NCBI GenBank assembly: GCA_035293245.1
Contig: DATDOO010000030.1
Coordinates: 1 to 7,832 of the forward strand
Source of the DNA: DATDOO01 sp035293245
Lineage (GTDB): Bacteria > Pseudomonadota > Gammaproteobacteria > Methylococcales > Methylococcaceae
Length of the DNA: 7,832 nt
Direction: 5' to 3'
Part shown: piece after piece, positions 1-6,874 of the stretch
Position numbering within the stretch: position 1 is the stretch's first letter
Layout: every line of letters begins with the position of its first letter
The notes under the pieces: generated by a model
Told to the model about the DNA's origin: nothing
What the model saw: the letters and a program-made list of their open reading frames with translations, nothing else
Databases searched by the model: none
Position numbers and translations under genes: made by a program

Positions 1-1671
1 CCTTTGCAACTCAAGCGCGCCCTCAACTGCGAACCCGACCGCCTTTCCCTGCTGCCGGAACTCTTGCAGCGTCATTGCCCGGACATGACGGAGGTCGTGA
101 TCGCCCTCAACTGGCAACGCCACCGCCCGCTTTACGAGCGCATCATGGGAATCCTGGGCCGCTTCGGCGCCGAAGGACTGCTGGCCCCGCCGCCCAAGCG
201 CCTTTTGTCCTTCATGGACACCCCGCAAATCCACCTGATGCTGGCCAGCCAGACCGCCGCCCTGCGCCGGGCGGGGGTCAATCTGGTCAGTTTTCTGCAA
301 CGGGAGCGGCCCGCGCTCCCGCTGCGCGTCGAGCGTTTCGACCATCATCTCTGCCACGCCGCCCTCGCCTGCCTGGGCAGCCCATTTCCCGAAGCCACCT
401 GCCTGATTGTCGACTCCTGGGGCGAAACCGGCGGTCTGGCCGCCTACGACTACCGCGACGGTGCGCTGCGCACACTGTTCACTGGGGCCGGACTGGAAAG
501 CAGCCTGGGTTTTTTCTACATGAAACTTACCGAGCTGTGCGATTTCGACTGGGCGGCGGGCGAAGAATGGAAAGTCATGGGACTGGCGCCTTACGGCCAG
601 CCGGATGCGGAGTTGCTGGACTTGCTGCGTGGGATGATCCGGCTGGACGGTTTGCAGCCGCGCTACCTTCGGCGCCGGTTTTTCCAGGATCTGGAACGCC
701 TGGAACCTTGGCGGCGCCAACCGGGCGCGCCGCCGGAAGCCGCGGCCGACCTGGCCCGCACCGGCCAAGTGTTTTTTGCGGAACTCATGGCGGAGCTGCT
801 GACCGAACTCCATAACCTCGCCCCGTCGGAAAACCTCGCCCTGGGCGGCGGCTGCGCGCTGAACTCGTCCTTCAACGGCCGGATTCTCGACCGTACCCCA
901 TTCCGCAATCTTTACGTCCCCTCCGCCCCCGCCGACGACGGCACCGCCGTCGGCGCAGCTTTATTGGCTTGGCGGCGGGACCATCCGCAAAGCCCTGTAT
1001 CCGCCGGACCGCTTTCGCCTTATCTCGGCTCGGAACTGGAGCCGGAAGGCGTCGCCCATCTGTTGCGGCACAGTGGACTACCCGTCGAACACCTGCCGGA
1101 CACGCTGGCAGAAACCGTCGCCGCGCTGCTGGCGCAAGGGAAAATCGTCGCCTGGGTGCAGGGCCGGGCCGAATTCGGCCCCCGCGCCTTAGGAAATCGC
1201 TCCCTGCTGGCCGACCCGCGCCCGCTGGACATGGCCGACCGGCTGAACGCCACGGTCAAATTCCGCGAACGCTTCCGTCCCTTCGCGCCGGCCATCCTGC
1301 ACGAGCACGGCCCGGAATATTTCGAGGACTACCAGGAATCGCCTTACATGGAACGTGCGTTGCGCTTCCGGCCTGAAGTGCGCGAACGGGTTCCGGCGGT
1401 CGTGCACGTGGACGGCACCGGGCGGCTGCAAAGCGTCAAATCCGAATGGAACCCGCGTTTCCACCGGCTGCTTTCCGAATTCCACCGGCTGACCGGCGTG
1501 CCGCTCCTGCTCAACACCAGCTTCAACGTCATGGGCAAACCGATGGTGCACAGCGTGGAAGACGCGGTGGCGGTGTTTCTCACTTCAGGCGTGGATGCGC
1601 TGGCGGTGGGAGATTATTTGTTTCGCAAACCCCGGGGGGTGGAGATTATGAGTAAGGAGTGGACTATCTGA
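1..1671 (+). CDS. O-carbamoyltransferase, NodU/CmcH family (5' partial)
   Basis: Transfers a carbamoyl group from carbamoyl phosphate (through carbamoyl-adenylate in characterised members) to a hydroxyl of a sugar or natural-product scaffold; the substrate cannot be read here. The frame is open to the left edge, and the TTG at base 4 is not a credible start. The N-terminal strand and glycine loop typical of the family (ILGI..HdaS) and probably a few dozen residues are missing. Numbering from base 4, the Kae1-like domain has HHLCHAA (114-120, metal-binding His), IVDSWG (135-140), EEWKVMGLAPYG (187-198), LALGGGCALN (278-287) and PADDGTAVGAAL (309-320). The C-terminal carbamoyltransferase domain has GRAEFGPRALGNRSLLADPR (387-406), KFRERFRPFAP (419-429) and LLNTSFNVMGKPMV (502-515). 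It ends with TGA at 1669-1671, overlapping the convergent toxin gene by 8 nt. Family assignment is firm; the substrate is unknown because upstream genes are not visible. Confidence 0.93.
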   Translation, partial: PLQLKRALNCEPDRLSLLPELLQRHCPDMTEVVIALNWQRHRPLYERIMGILGRFGAEGLLAPPPKRLLSFMDTPQIHLMLASQTAALRRAGVNLVSFLQRERPALPLRVERFDHHLCHAALACLGSPFPEATCLIVDSWGETGGLAAYDYRDGALRTLFTGAGLESSLGFFYMKLTELCDFDWAAGEEWKVMGLAPYGQPDAELLDLLRGMIRLDGLQPRYLRRRFFQDLERLEPWRRQPGAPPEAAADLARTGQVFFAELMAELLTELHNLAPSENLALGGGCALNSSFNGRILDRTPFRNLYVPSAPADDGTAVGAALLAWRRDHPQSPVSAGPLSPYLGSELEPEGVAHLLRHSGLPVEHLPDTLAETVAALLAQGKIVAWVQGRAEFGPRALGNRSLLADPRPLDMADRLNATVKFRERFRPFAPAILHEHGPEYFEDYQESPYMERALRFRPEVRERVPAVVHVDGTGRLQSVKSEWNPRFHRLLSEFHRLTGVPLLLNTSFNVMGKPMVHSVEDAVAVFLTSGVDALAVGDYLFRKPRGVEIMSKEWTI

Positions 1672-2065
1672 TCCACTCGAAAGCGACTAGACCCGCCTTT
1701 TCGATGACATCGAATTCATGATGGTCGGCAGTAGCCAAAGGCACGCCGCGGGATGCGGCCAAGCCCAGTGCAAAGGCGTCGGCCAAGGACAACCGCCCAC
1801 GAGATTTGAACTCCGCCACCCGCAGCAACAGTTCATCGTCTACGCGGGCGACGATCTCGATCGGCAAGGCCCGGATATCCGCCAAAATGCTTCTTGCCAT
1901 TGCTTGCCCGTCGTGCCGGGCGGCATCGTAAAGCACCTCGGCCAGATTGACGGCACCGATAGCACACACCGGATTTGCTTCCAACAACTCGGCAACCCTG
2001 TCCGCCCCCGGTTCGTTGCGCAGCAGCGCAATCAGGGCACAGGCGTCCAAAACGGGACCGCTCAC
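1664..2065 (-). CDS. vapC: PIN-domain ribonuclease toxin, VapC-like
   Basis: A 133-residue single-domain PIN protein, the usual VapC length. Such toxins cleave RNA (tRNA or rRNA in studied cases) with Mg2+ held by a cluster of acidic residues, and are blocked by the cognate antitoxin. Visible acidic residues are Asp7 in VLDACALIALL, Glu43 in NLAEVLY, Asp96 in LSLADAFALGLA, and Asp114 in LATADHHEFD, so the site looks intact. The start is GTG at 2063-2065. It overlaps the antitoxin stop by 4 nt (GTGA), the classic translationally coupled arrangement, and no in-frame ATG fits better because Asp7 must stay close to the N-terminus. The 3' end runs 8 nt into the convergent carbamoyltransferase gene, leaving no room for a dedicated terminator. 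The specific RNA target is unknown. Confidence 0.9.
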   Translation of the reverse strand: MSGPVLDACALIALLRNEPGADRVAELLEANPVCAIGAVNLAEVLYDAARHDGQAMARSILADIRALPIEIVARVDDELLLRVAEFKSRGRLSLADAFALGLAASRGVPLATADHHEFDVIEKAGLVAFEWIR

Positions 2066-2334
2066 GGAGACATCCCGCGTTCCTGGCGTTCTTCCAAATC
2101 GATTTCCTGCTGTTTTCGGGCGATGAATTCGTCCACGCTGCTCAAGGCGTCGCGGTATTTACCTCGAACGGCGCGAATGGCGGCAGCGCGGCGTGACTGC
2201 TCCGTATCCTCGCGCACCAGACCGATTTCCGGCGACAGCACGACGATCATCAGCGATGCGTTTTCTTCAGCAGCCAACGGTTCCAGCGGTACGATTTTTC
2301 CGTCTTTCCAGACGGCTTGTATGGCTTGGTACAT
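2062..2334 (-). CDS. Type II antitoxin partner of the PIN toxin
   Basis: A 90-residue protein lying directly before the PIN toxin and overlapping it by 4 nt. The N-terminus (MYQAIQAVWKDGKIVPLEPL) is a short beta-rich segment like the DUF104/AbrB-like DNA-binding antitoxin fold, and LMIVVL (28-33) closes it. The C-terminal half is charged and helical (RGKYRDALSSVDEFIARKQQ, 57-76, then an acidic/basic tail), as expected for the part that wraps and inhibits a VapC. Inferred roles are neutralising the toxin and repressing its own operon. The ATG at 2332-2334 has a clear Shine-Dalgarno AAGGAA 7 nt upstream. The gene begins 27 nt after the stop of the large STAND gene on the same strand, so it may be cotranscribed with it or use its own promoter in the 3' end of that gene. 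I use no symbol because the exact antitoxin class is not settled by eye. Confidence 0.82.
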   Translation of the reverse strand: MYQAIQAVWKDGKIVPLEPLAAEENASLMIVVLSPEIGLVREDTEQSRRAAAIRAVRGKYRDALSSVDEFIARKQQEIDLEERQERGMSP

Positions 2335-2340
2335 GATGAA

Positions 2341-2346
2341 TTCCTT
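2341..2346 (-). promoter_or_regulatory. Ribosome binding site of the antitoxin gene
   Basis: Reads AAGGAA on the minus strand, 6-7 nt before the antitoxin ATG. It is a good Shine-Dalgarno match and stronger than anything before the toxin GTG. This fits the usual pattern in which antitoxin is made in excess and toxin translation depends on coupling. Confidence 0.6.
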
Positions 2347-2352
2347 GTGTTT

Positions 2353-2388
2353 CGAAAGGGTTTACTCAAAGCTTTCGTCAGTCTGACG
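2353..2388. promoter_or_regulatory. Candidate operator palindromes upstream of the antitoxin
   Basis: Two inverted repeats overlap here. CGTCAG-T-CTGACG (2376-2388) is a perfect 13-bp dyad with one central base. CGAAAG (2353-2358) and CTTTCG (2372-2377) form a second dyad with a 13-nt spacer. They lie 19-54 nt before the antitoxin start, across the last codons of the STAND gene, where an autoregulated TA operator would be expected. I see no convincing -35/-10 pair, so operator function is inference and the dyads may be chance. Confidence 0.3.
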
Positions 2389-5300
2389 TTCCCGACCGCG
2401 TTCTTGTTCGGCGGCCCGACCTAATTCAGCGTCCATCTTCTTGGCCCAAGTAACCACCAAAGGGTCGGAGTGTCCCAACAGCGCACGCGGCAGAGCCCGG
2501 CGGCGCTCCAGAATGTCGGCCAGGGAGCCGCTACAACTGCGTGGATAAAAACGCAGCAGATGGAGTTCGGCAAGAATCGCCGCGCGGTCCGGAGCCTGAT
2601 TTAGAACCTCCATCGCAAGAGACGCCCACGTCGACTCCGGCCCTGCAAATAAAGGGATGGCCGACGCCAAACGTGGAAACCTCATTTCTGGGGATATTTG
2701 TGCCCATGCGATAAGCGTTGGCCTCGGAATCTCTTTCAAGGGATTGGCTCGGCTGAGATCGCTATCTGTGGCTACCGACCAGATGTCGCGAACTTTCTCG
2801 GCGCCTAGAAACGCATCCAAGGCGACGATCGGCTGAACGCGAAACAGGCTCGCTATGAGCGTACGATAATCATGCAAACTCCCCCGCCGCCGCTCCACGC
2901 CCCTGAGGATGTTCCGGCAAACGGTCGTCGCATCGCTTACGGCTCCTTCTCCGCCGAAGCAAACTTCGACGATCCGGCTCAACTCATAATCGTCTCTTTG
3001 CCCAGGTTCCGCGAACACGTAGCGAAGTAATAACTCGCGCCCACATTGAATCAGGGTGTTAGCGATGGCTCCATCGTTCTTACGGTCGGAATGCAGCCGC
3101 ATATGAAATACGTGGATTGCCACACGCATTCCCTGCGCTCTTTGGGCAAAACCAAGCATCAAACGTCGCAACGCATCTGGCGGAATGGAGCTGGCTACGC
3201 ATCCGAAGGCGAGTTGGTCATAAATCCAAATCGGCGCTCTACCGTGCTGCAGCGAGGCTTCCAAACGAGCCGCACCCTTTTCTCCAATTTCCACCGCCGT
3301 TTGCAGGACGGGAAACCAATATCCCACTGTCGGATCGGTAACGGCTGCGTCAAGCCATGCCTCGGCCAGTTCGTGGTTTCGGGTTGCGCTCGCGTAAAGA
3401 AAGCCACGCAGCACCTGAACGTTCCGCTCCGTTTCGGGAACGACGGAAAGCACACCCACCAGCTTTGGCCACAAGCCTGCCAATTGCGAAGCGTTTTCGG
3501 CCAAGCCCTCCCCGAAAAACCAGCCTTGCTGGACATCGCCGCGCATCAACTCGGGCAACAACACGTCCAGAGCAGCAGGATCCGCCACGGCCTCCCGCCC
3601 TAATTGACGAGCTATCTCGGCGACACCCTGGGATGAACCGCCTTCGACCGTTTCATCTGTTTCACCGTCGACGACATCCAGATCCCAGGATTGTGAAAAA
3701 ACGTAAGCACGAACCTTCTGTAAGAGGTCACGGGGGCGCAGAAATTGTTCCAGGGAATGAAGCTGTTCCAAGCCAACCGCGCTCACTTTGTCGGCCTCGA
3801 ACCTTATCGTTGAACGCACAGCGATCCAGCCTTCGGGCCAGAAATTTTCCGCTGCAATTTCGCGTACGGCGCCGTCCAGTTCGCCGGCAATACCGGCACC
3901 TACCCACAACCCACGGAATTTGCTTGCGAAGGTAGCGCGCGCTTTGTCGCGCAACGGGCCGGAGGCAAAGGCCAAGCTTTTTGCGTAATCCAGCGCGGCC
4001 CGATACCACGCTATCTCTTCCCCTCTTGTTTTCGGTTGCCAACCGTAATCACGCGGGCGGGCTCCGAAGGAAAAATCATCGGTCGAGCTGAAATGCCATG
4101 CCTCCAGCAGGCCATCCAGCGCCTCGACTGCAAGTGCTTGGCGGACGGGGTCTTCAGTGGTAGCCAGGAGATCAATCACCGGCAAGCGTTGTTCGATGGA
4201 TGCGTGGGTCCCGGACAAATACAGGTGAAATAGCTGCTTGAAGGGTTGCCGCGCCGAATTGAACCTGTCATTCGGTGATTCCACAGCCGCAAGTCGGGCC
4301 AACAGGATTGCAGCACGGTGGAAAAGATCAGGGTCGTAGGCCAGGGAAGACAATAAGGAAATCGAGCTCCCCCGCCTCAGCCCCGAGTCGCCTGGATCGA
4401 GAAATTCTCCGCTGTCCCGGCCGTAGGCGGTACGTTCCAACGCGAGTAAAACCGCCCCCGGCGCGACGGGAGCCACATTGCGGAACATGTCCTGCCCGAA
4501 GTCATTCAGCTTTTGCGGATTCCCGAGCAGTCCATCCTCCGCCAGCCAGCTTTCGACGATGGTTCTCGCCGCCTTGCAATCGTGCAAAAAGCCAAGCCTG
4601 CGGGTAAACGATCGCAGCAGGCGCGGCGAAGATTGGTTGAGCATGGCCGCCGCGACCGCACCGGGTGGGCGGGTTTCCAGAGCCTGTTTCGCCAGACGGT
4701 TCGCCAACGCATGCGGCAACACGGCGCGCCAGCGGCTGCGGCGTTGCACCAGATCGCGGGAACGCAAAAGCGCGACAGCCCGATACAGTTCGCCCACCGA
4801 AAGTCCGGCCAGACTTGCCAGACAAGACAGTTCCGCCGCATCGCCCACCATGGTTTCGCCGTCGAAGGAATAAACCAGGGAACAGGCTTCCGCGGCGCGC
4901 AGCAGCGTGTCGTCCTTCCCTTGCCTCTGATAGAACAGACGTTCGAACAACACCTTATCGGTCAGGTTGGCAATGCTCTCACCACGTCCCACGGTACCCG
5001 CCAGCGCCAAGGCCAGACGGGCATTGCCGCCGGAAAATTCGGCGATTCTCCTCCGGTCCACCGAAGAAACCTGGGGATGACGGCGTTCCAGGATTTTCTC
5101 CACCACCTCCGGAGATGCCGGTTCCAGCCGGAAAACTTCCGTACCTTCCGGCTCGTCCTCGCCCACATCGTATTCGACGGTTATGAGGCTCAGCCGGCTT
5201 TCCGGTTCAGCGCAACTGGCCGCCAGTGCGCGGTGGGTTTCCGGCAGGCAGTTGTCCACCACAACGATGGCGCGCTGTTCATTTTGAATAAGCTGGAGAA

Positions 5301-6150
5301 TGACGTCCCGAGGCGACGGATCGGGATCGTCGGCGAGATCGGTGTAAAACGCCAATGCCGGCTCCAACGGCGACCCGGCAAGGCGGTCGTCGAACAGCGC
5401 TTGCACCAGCCGCGTCTTTCCCGTGCCGGAAAGCCCCACCAGACGCACCGTGCTACGGGGGCGGGACAATACCTCGCGCAACCGCCGGATGCCCGCCTCC
5501 ATGGAAAGTCCGCCTTCCCTTCTCGAACAGCCGTCGTGCAAGCGGCACTTGTCGTCCAGCAGGTATTCCGCGTCTTGGGACTCCCCCGGAGTCCAGCTTC
5601 CGTAAGGTTGCCAACCTTGAAGCGGACGGCCGATTCTTTCCCTGACCCAGGCGATCATGCCGGGGTAATCTCGCACCCAGGTAGCAAGCCGCTCCCGGTC
5701 GTAAAAATCAAGAAACAGAGAGTCGGCATTCGGAATTTCGGATACAGCCCGACGCATCGCCTGTCGCCGATTTTTCAAAGCGGTATCCGACGTTGAAGCT
5801 TTGGCACTGACGATAATGTACGCACCGGAGGTAGCGGCCAATTCTCGAATGACCGACCGCAACTTTCCTTGGGGGGCCATTTCAATGGGAATCGTGCTAG
5901 GTGGCAGGTCGGGAAGCTTCACCTGGAATCCCGTTGCCGGCTTGGGGATGAAGCCGGAAACCGTGGTTTCAGGGGAAAGATCGACACGCACGTCGATACC
6001 CCCATCTTTTGCTTCTTGGGCGCCCCCGGCCGTTACCGCCGATAACGGCAGTCCGGCACGACGCAGTTCCGCTTCGCACAGGAGAGCAACCAACCTCCGA
6101 AGGTCGGCGTCGTTTAGTTCCGCGATGTCTGATCCACGAATTTCAAACAT
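2362..6150 (-). CDS. Nuclease-STAND ATPase with helical C-terminus (Avs-like defence candidate)
   Basis: A 1262-residue protein in three parts. Residues 1-175 resemble a PD-(D/E)xK nuclease of the Mrr/Cap4 type: D49-GG-ID53, then FQVK (75-78) with Gln in place of the usual acidic residue, as in Mrr QxK sites, and a hydrophobic strand AYIIVSAK (110-117). Residues 215-490 are a STAND NTPase: Walker A GLSGTGKT (239-246), Walker B AIVVVDNC (294-301, Asp299), SGGNARLALALA (373-384) at the GxP/GLPL position, and a winged-helix-like region with RAVLPHALANRLA (475-487). Residues about 500-1262 are helical, TPR/HEAT-like, and end in a charged tail (RQTDESFE). In Avs-type proteins the C-terminus senses a phage protein, ATP-bound oligomers form, and the N-terminal nuclease degrades DNA; applying this here is inference. 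The ATG at 6148-6150 directly follows an in-frame TAA and has no good Shine-Dalgarno, but the N-terminus looks complete. Base composition appears slightly less GC-rich than the flanks, by eye. Confidence 0.85.
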   Translation of the reverse strand: MFEIRGSDIAELNDADLRRLVALLCEAELRRAGLPLSAVTAGGAQEAKDGGIDVRVDLSPETTVSGFIPKPATGFQVKLPDLPPSTIPIEMAPQGKLRSVIRELAATSGAYIIVSAKASTSDTALKNRRQAMRRAVSEIPNADSLFLDFYDRERLATWVRDYPGMIAWVRERIGRPLQGWQPYGSWTPGESQDAEYLLDDKCRLHDGCSRREGGLSMEAGIRRLREVLSRPRSTVRLVGLSGTGKTRLVQALFDDRLAGSPLEPALAFYTDLADDPDPSPRDVILQLIQNEQRAIVVVDNCLPETHRALAASCAEPESRLSLITVEYDVGEDEPEGTEVFRLEPASPEVVEKILERRHPQVSSVDRRRIAEFSGGNARLALALAGTVGRGESIANLTDKVLFERLFYQRQGKDDTLLRAAEACSLVYSFDGETMVGDAAELSCLASLAGLSVGELYRAVALLRSRDLVQRRSRWRAVLPHALANRLAKQALETRPPGAVAAAMLNQSSPRLLRSFTRRLGFLHDCKAARTIVESWLAEDGLLGNPQKLNDFGQDMFRNVAPVAPGAVLLALERTAYGRDSGEFLDPGDSGLRRGSSISLLSSLAYDPDLFHRAAILLARLAAVESPNDRFNSARQPFKQLFHLYLSGTHASIEQRLPVIDLLATTEDPVRQALAVEALDGLLEAWHFSSTDDFSFGARPRDYGWQPKTRGEEIAWYRAALDYAKSLAFASGPLRDKARATFASKFRGLWVGAGIAGELDGAVREIAAENFWPEGWIAVRSTIRFEADKVSAVGLEQLHSLEQFLRPRDLLQKVRAYVFSQSWDLDVVDGETDETVEGGSSQGVAEIARQLGREAVADPAALDVLLPELMRGDVQQGWFFGEGLAENASQLAGLWPKLVGVLSVVPETERNVQVLRGFLYASATRNHELAEAWLDAAVTDPTVGYWFPVLQTAVEIGEKGAARLEASLQHGRAPIWIYDQLAFGCVASSIPPDALRRLMLGFAQRAQGMRVAIHVFHMRLHSDRKNDGAIANTLIQCGRELLLRYVFAEPGQRDDYELSRIVEVCFGGEGAVSDATTVCRNILRGVERRRGSLHDYRTLIASLFRVQPIVALDAFLGAEKVRDIWSVATDSDLSRANPLKEIPRPTLIAWAQISPEMRFPRLASAIPLFAGPESTWASLAMEVLNQAPDRAAILAELHLLRFYPRSCSGSLADILERRRALPRALLGHSDPLVVTWAKKMDAELGRAAEQERGRERQTDESFE

Positions 6151-6197
6151 TTATTCAAACGGTACACGCCGAGATAAAACGGCCTTTAATTCATCCC
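6151..6197. other. Short spacer before the STAND gene
   Basis: A 47-nt, comparatively AT-rich gap between the stop of the 62-residue gene and the ATG of the STAND gene. It contains no strong ribosome binding site near the ATG, no terminator-like hairpin with a T-tract, and only a poor promoter match (TTGAGG followed after about 17 nt by TTTATC on the minus strand, the first hexamer lying inside the preceding gene). I cannot tell from this whether the STAND gene has its own promoter. Confidence 0.35.
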
Positions 6198-6386
6198 TCA
6201 ACCCGCTTTACCCGGATGGCCTTCTGCCACGCGGTCAGCCTGCTCAGCCTTCCCCTCCCGCGCCAGACGCACAAACAGCGCCAGTTCTTCCACCCAGCGC
6301 AGGCGTTCCTCCACCGGCAAGGCACGGAAGGCGCGCAGGCGCTCGTCGTTTACATAATAGGTACGCTCGCCTCGGTCGAAAGCCAT
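6198..6386 (-). CDS. Small conserved-looking partner of the nucleotidyltransferase, unknown function
   Basis: A 62-residue hydrophilic protein with an aromatic N-terminal stretch (GERTYYVNDERL, 6-17), a helix-forming core (RALPVEERLRWVEELALFVR, 21-40) and a polar tail. I do not recognise a named family with certainty. Short proteins with an LP.EERLRW.EE core do occur beside small nucleotidyltransferases, and that recollection is the main reason to treat the two as a pair. The ATG at 6384-6386 is chosen because a full AAGGAGG sits 7 nt upstream; a TTG six bases earlier would leave almost no spacing. The start is only 2 nt beyond the stop of the nucleotidyltransferase, so translation is probably coupled. 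It could be an antitoxin or a regulatory subunit, but neither is demonstrated. Confidence 0.72.
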   Translation of the reverse strand: MAFDRGERTYYVNDERLRAFRALPVEERLRWVEELALFVRLAREGKAEQADRVAEGHPGKAG

Positions 6387-6388
6387 GG

Positions 6389-6874
6389 TCAAGCCTCCTT
6401 GAGGCGCTTGAGGTGTTCGACGTCCGCCAGGTCGATGGGCCGGCCCACCGCCTGCTTCAAAGCGATGAGGTCGTCGATGCCGGCCACCACCACCGGCACT
6501 TCCGCCACGCGGAACACCAGGGCACGCTCAAGCAGGCCGCCGAAATCCACCGGCGGGAACAGCAGCACGTCCAGCGTCACCCCGCCGCTACCCGGCGCCC
6601 GCAGGGCGAAAACCTCCAGGTTGCGCTCGCGATGCCGGCGCGCCAGTTGCTCCACGTCGCCCAGGGCATCCAGTTCAACAGGCAACACGGGGCTCATTCC
6701 CAGTTCGCGCGCGGTGGCCACCAGGGCCAGCAGATTTTCCGGGGTCATTGCCACGCTCACGTCGATGTCCATGGTGGCCCGCTCCACGCCATGCAGGGTC
6801 ACCGCCAAGCCACCGATCAGCACGTAGTCCACGCGGTGCCGCGCGAGGGCGGAAAACAGCTCGATATAAAACAC
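6389..6874 (-). CDS. MNT/AbiEii-type nucleotidyltransferase domain protein
   Basis: A protein of about 161 residues with the DNA-polymerase-beta-like minimal nucleotidyltransferase signature. LIGGLAVTLHGVERATMDID (19-38) supplies the GG loop and the DxD metal ligands Asp36 and Asp38, and VTLDVLLF (99-106) supplies the third acidic residue, Asp102. The C-terminal DDLIALKQAVGRPIDLADVE (134-153) matches a K....R..DL.D motif common in this group. Relatives transfer NMPs to tRNA or protein and act as toxins or antitoxins in TA pairs (AbiEii, MenT, MntA); the reaction here is not known. The frame stays open upstream to 7336, but that stretch lies inside the transporter gene in another frame and is low-complexity R/G/A-rich. 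I therefore start at GTG 6872-6874, which places the domain at the usual distance from the N-terminus. No clear Shine-Dalgarno supports this GTG, so the exact start is uncertain. Confidence 0.83.
   Translation of the reverse strand: MFYIELFSALARHRVDYVLIGGLAVTLHGVERATMDIDVSVAMTPENLLALVATARELGMSPVLPVELDALGDVEQLARRHRERNLEVFALRAPGSGGVTLDVLLFPPVDFGGLLERALVFRVAEVPVVVAGIDDLIALKQAVGRPIDLADVEHLKRLKEA
6394..6400 (-). promoter_or_regulatory. Strong ribosome binding site of the 62-residue gene
   Basis: Reads AAGGAGG on the minus strand with a 7-nt spacer to the ATG at 6384-6386. It lies in the last codons of the nucleotidyltransferase gene. It decides the start in favour of the ATG over the in-frame TTG at 6390-6392. 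It also suggests that the small partner is translated at a high rate relative to the gene upstream. Confidence 0.75.

Noticed and set aside
75..815. 246-residue open frame in another frame of the carbamoyltransferase
   Set aside because: Pro/Arg-rich shadow of a gene whose conserved motifs are in frame 1.
1459..1491. 12-bp direct repeat TTCCACCGGCTG separated by 9 nt
   Set aside because: It encodes two FHRL turns of one helix in the carbamoyltransferase and has no other repeat copies; best explained by codon reuse.
1718..2386. 222-residue plus-strand open frame opposite the TA pair
   Set aside because: The complementary strand carries an intact PIN domain and a matching antitoxin with coupled overlap; the plus-strand product has no domain.
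4513..5796. 427-residue plus-strand open frame opposite the STAND gene
   Set aside because: Its translation has no recognisable domain and shows the Gln/Arg/His-rich look of antisense GC-rich DNA; the minus strand encodes conserved ATPase motifs here.
6151..6212. Promoter for the STAND gene (TTGAGG ... TTTATC)
   Set aside because: The -10 matches only three of six bases and there is no supporting element, so I do not call it a promoter.
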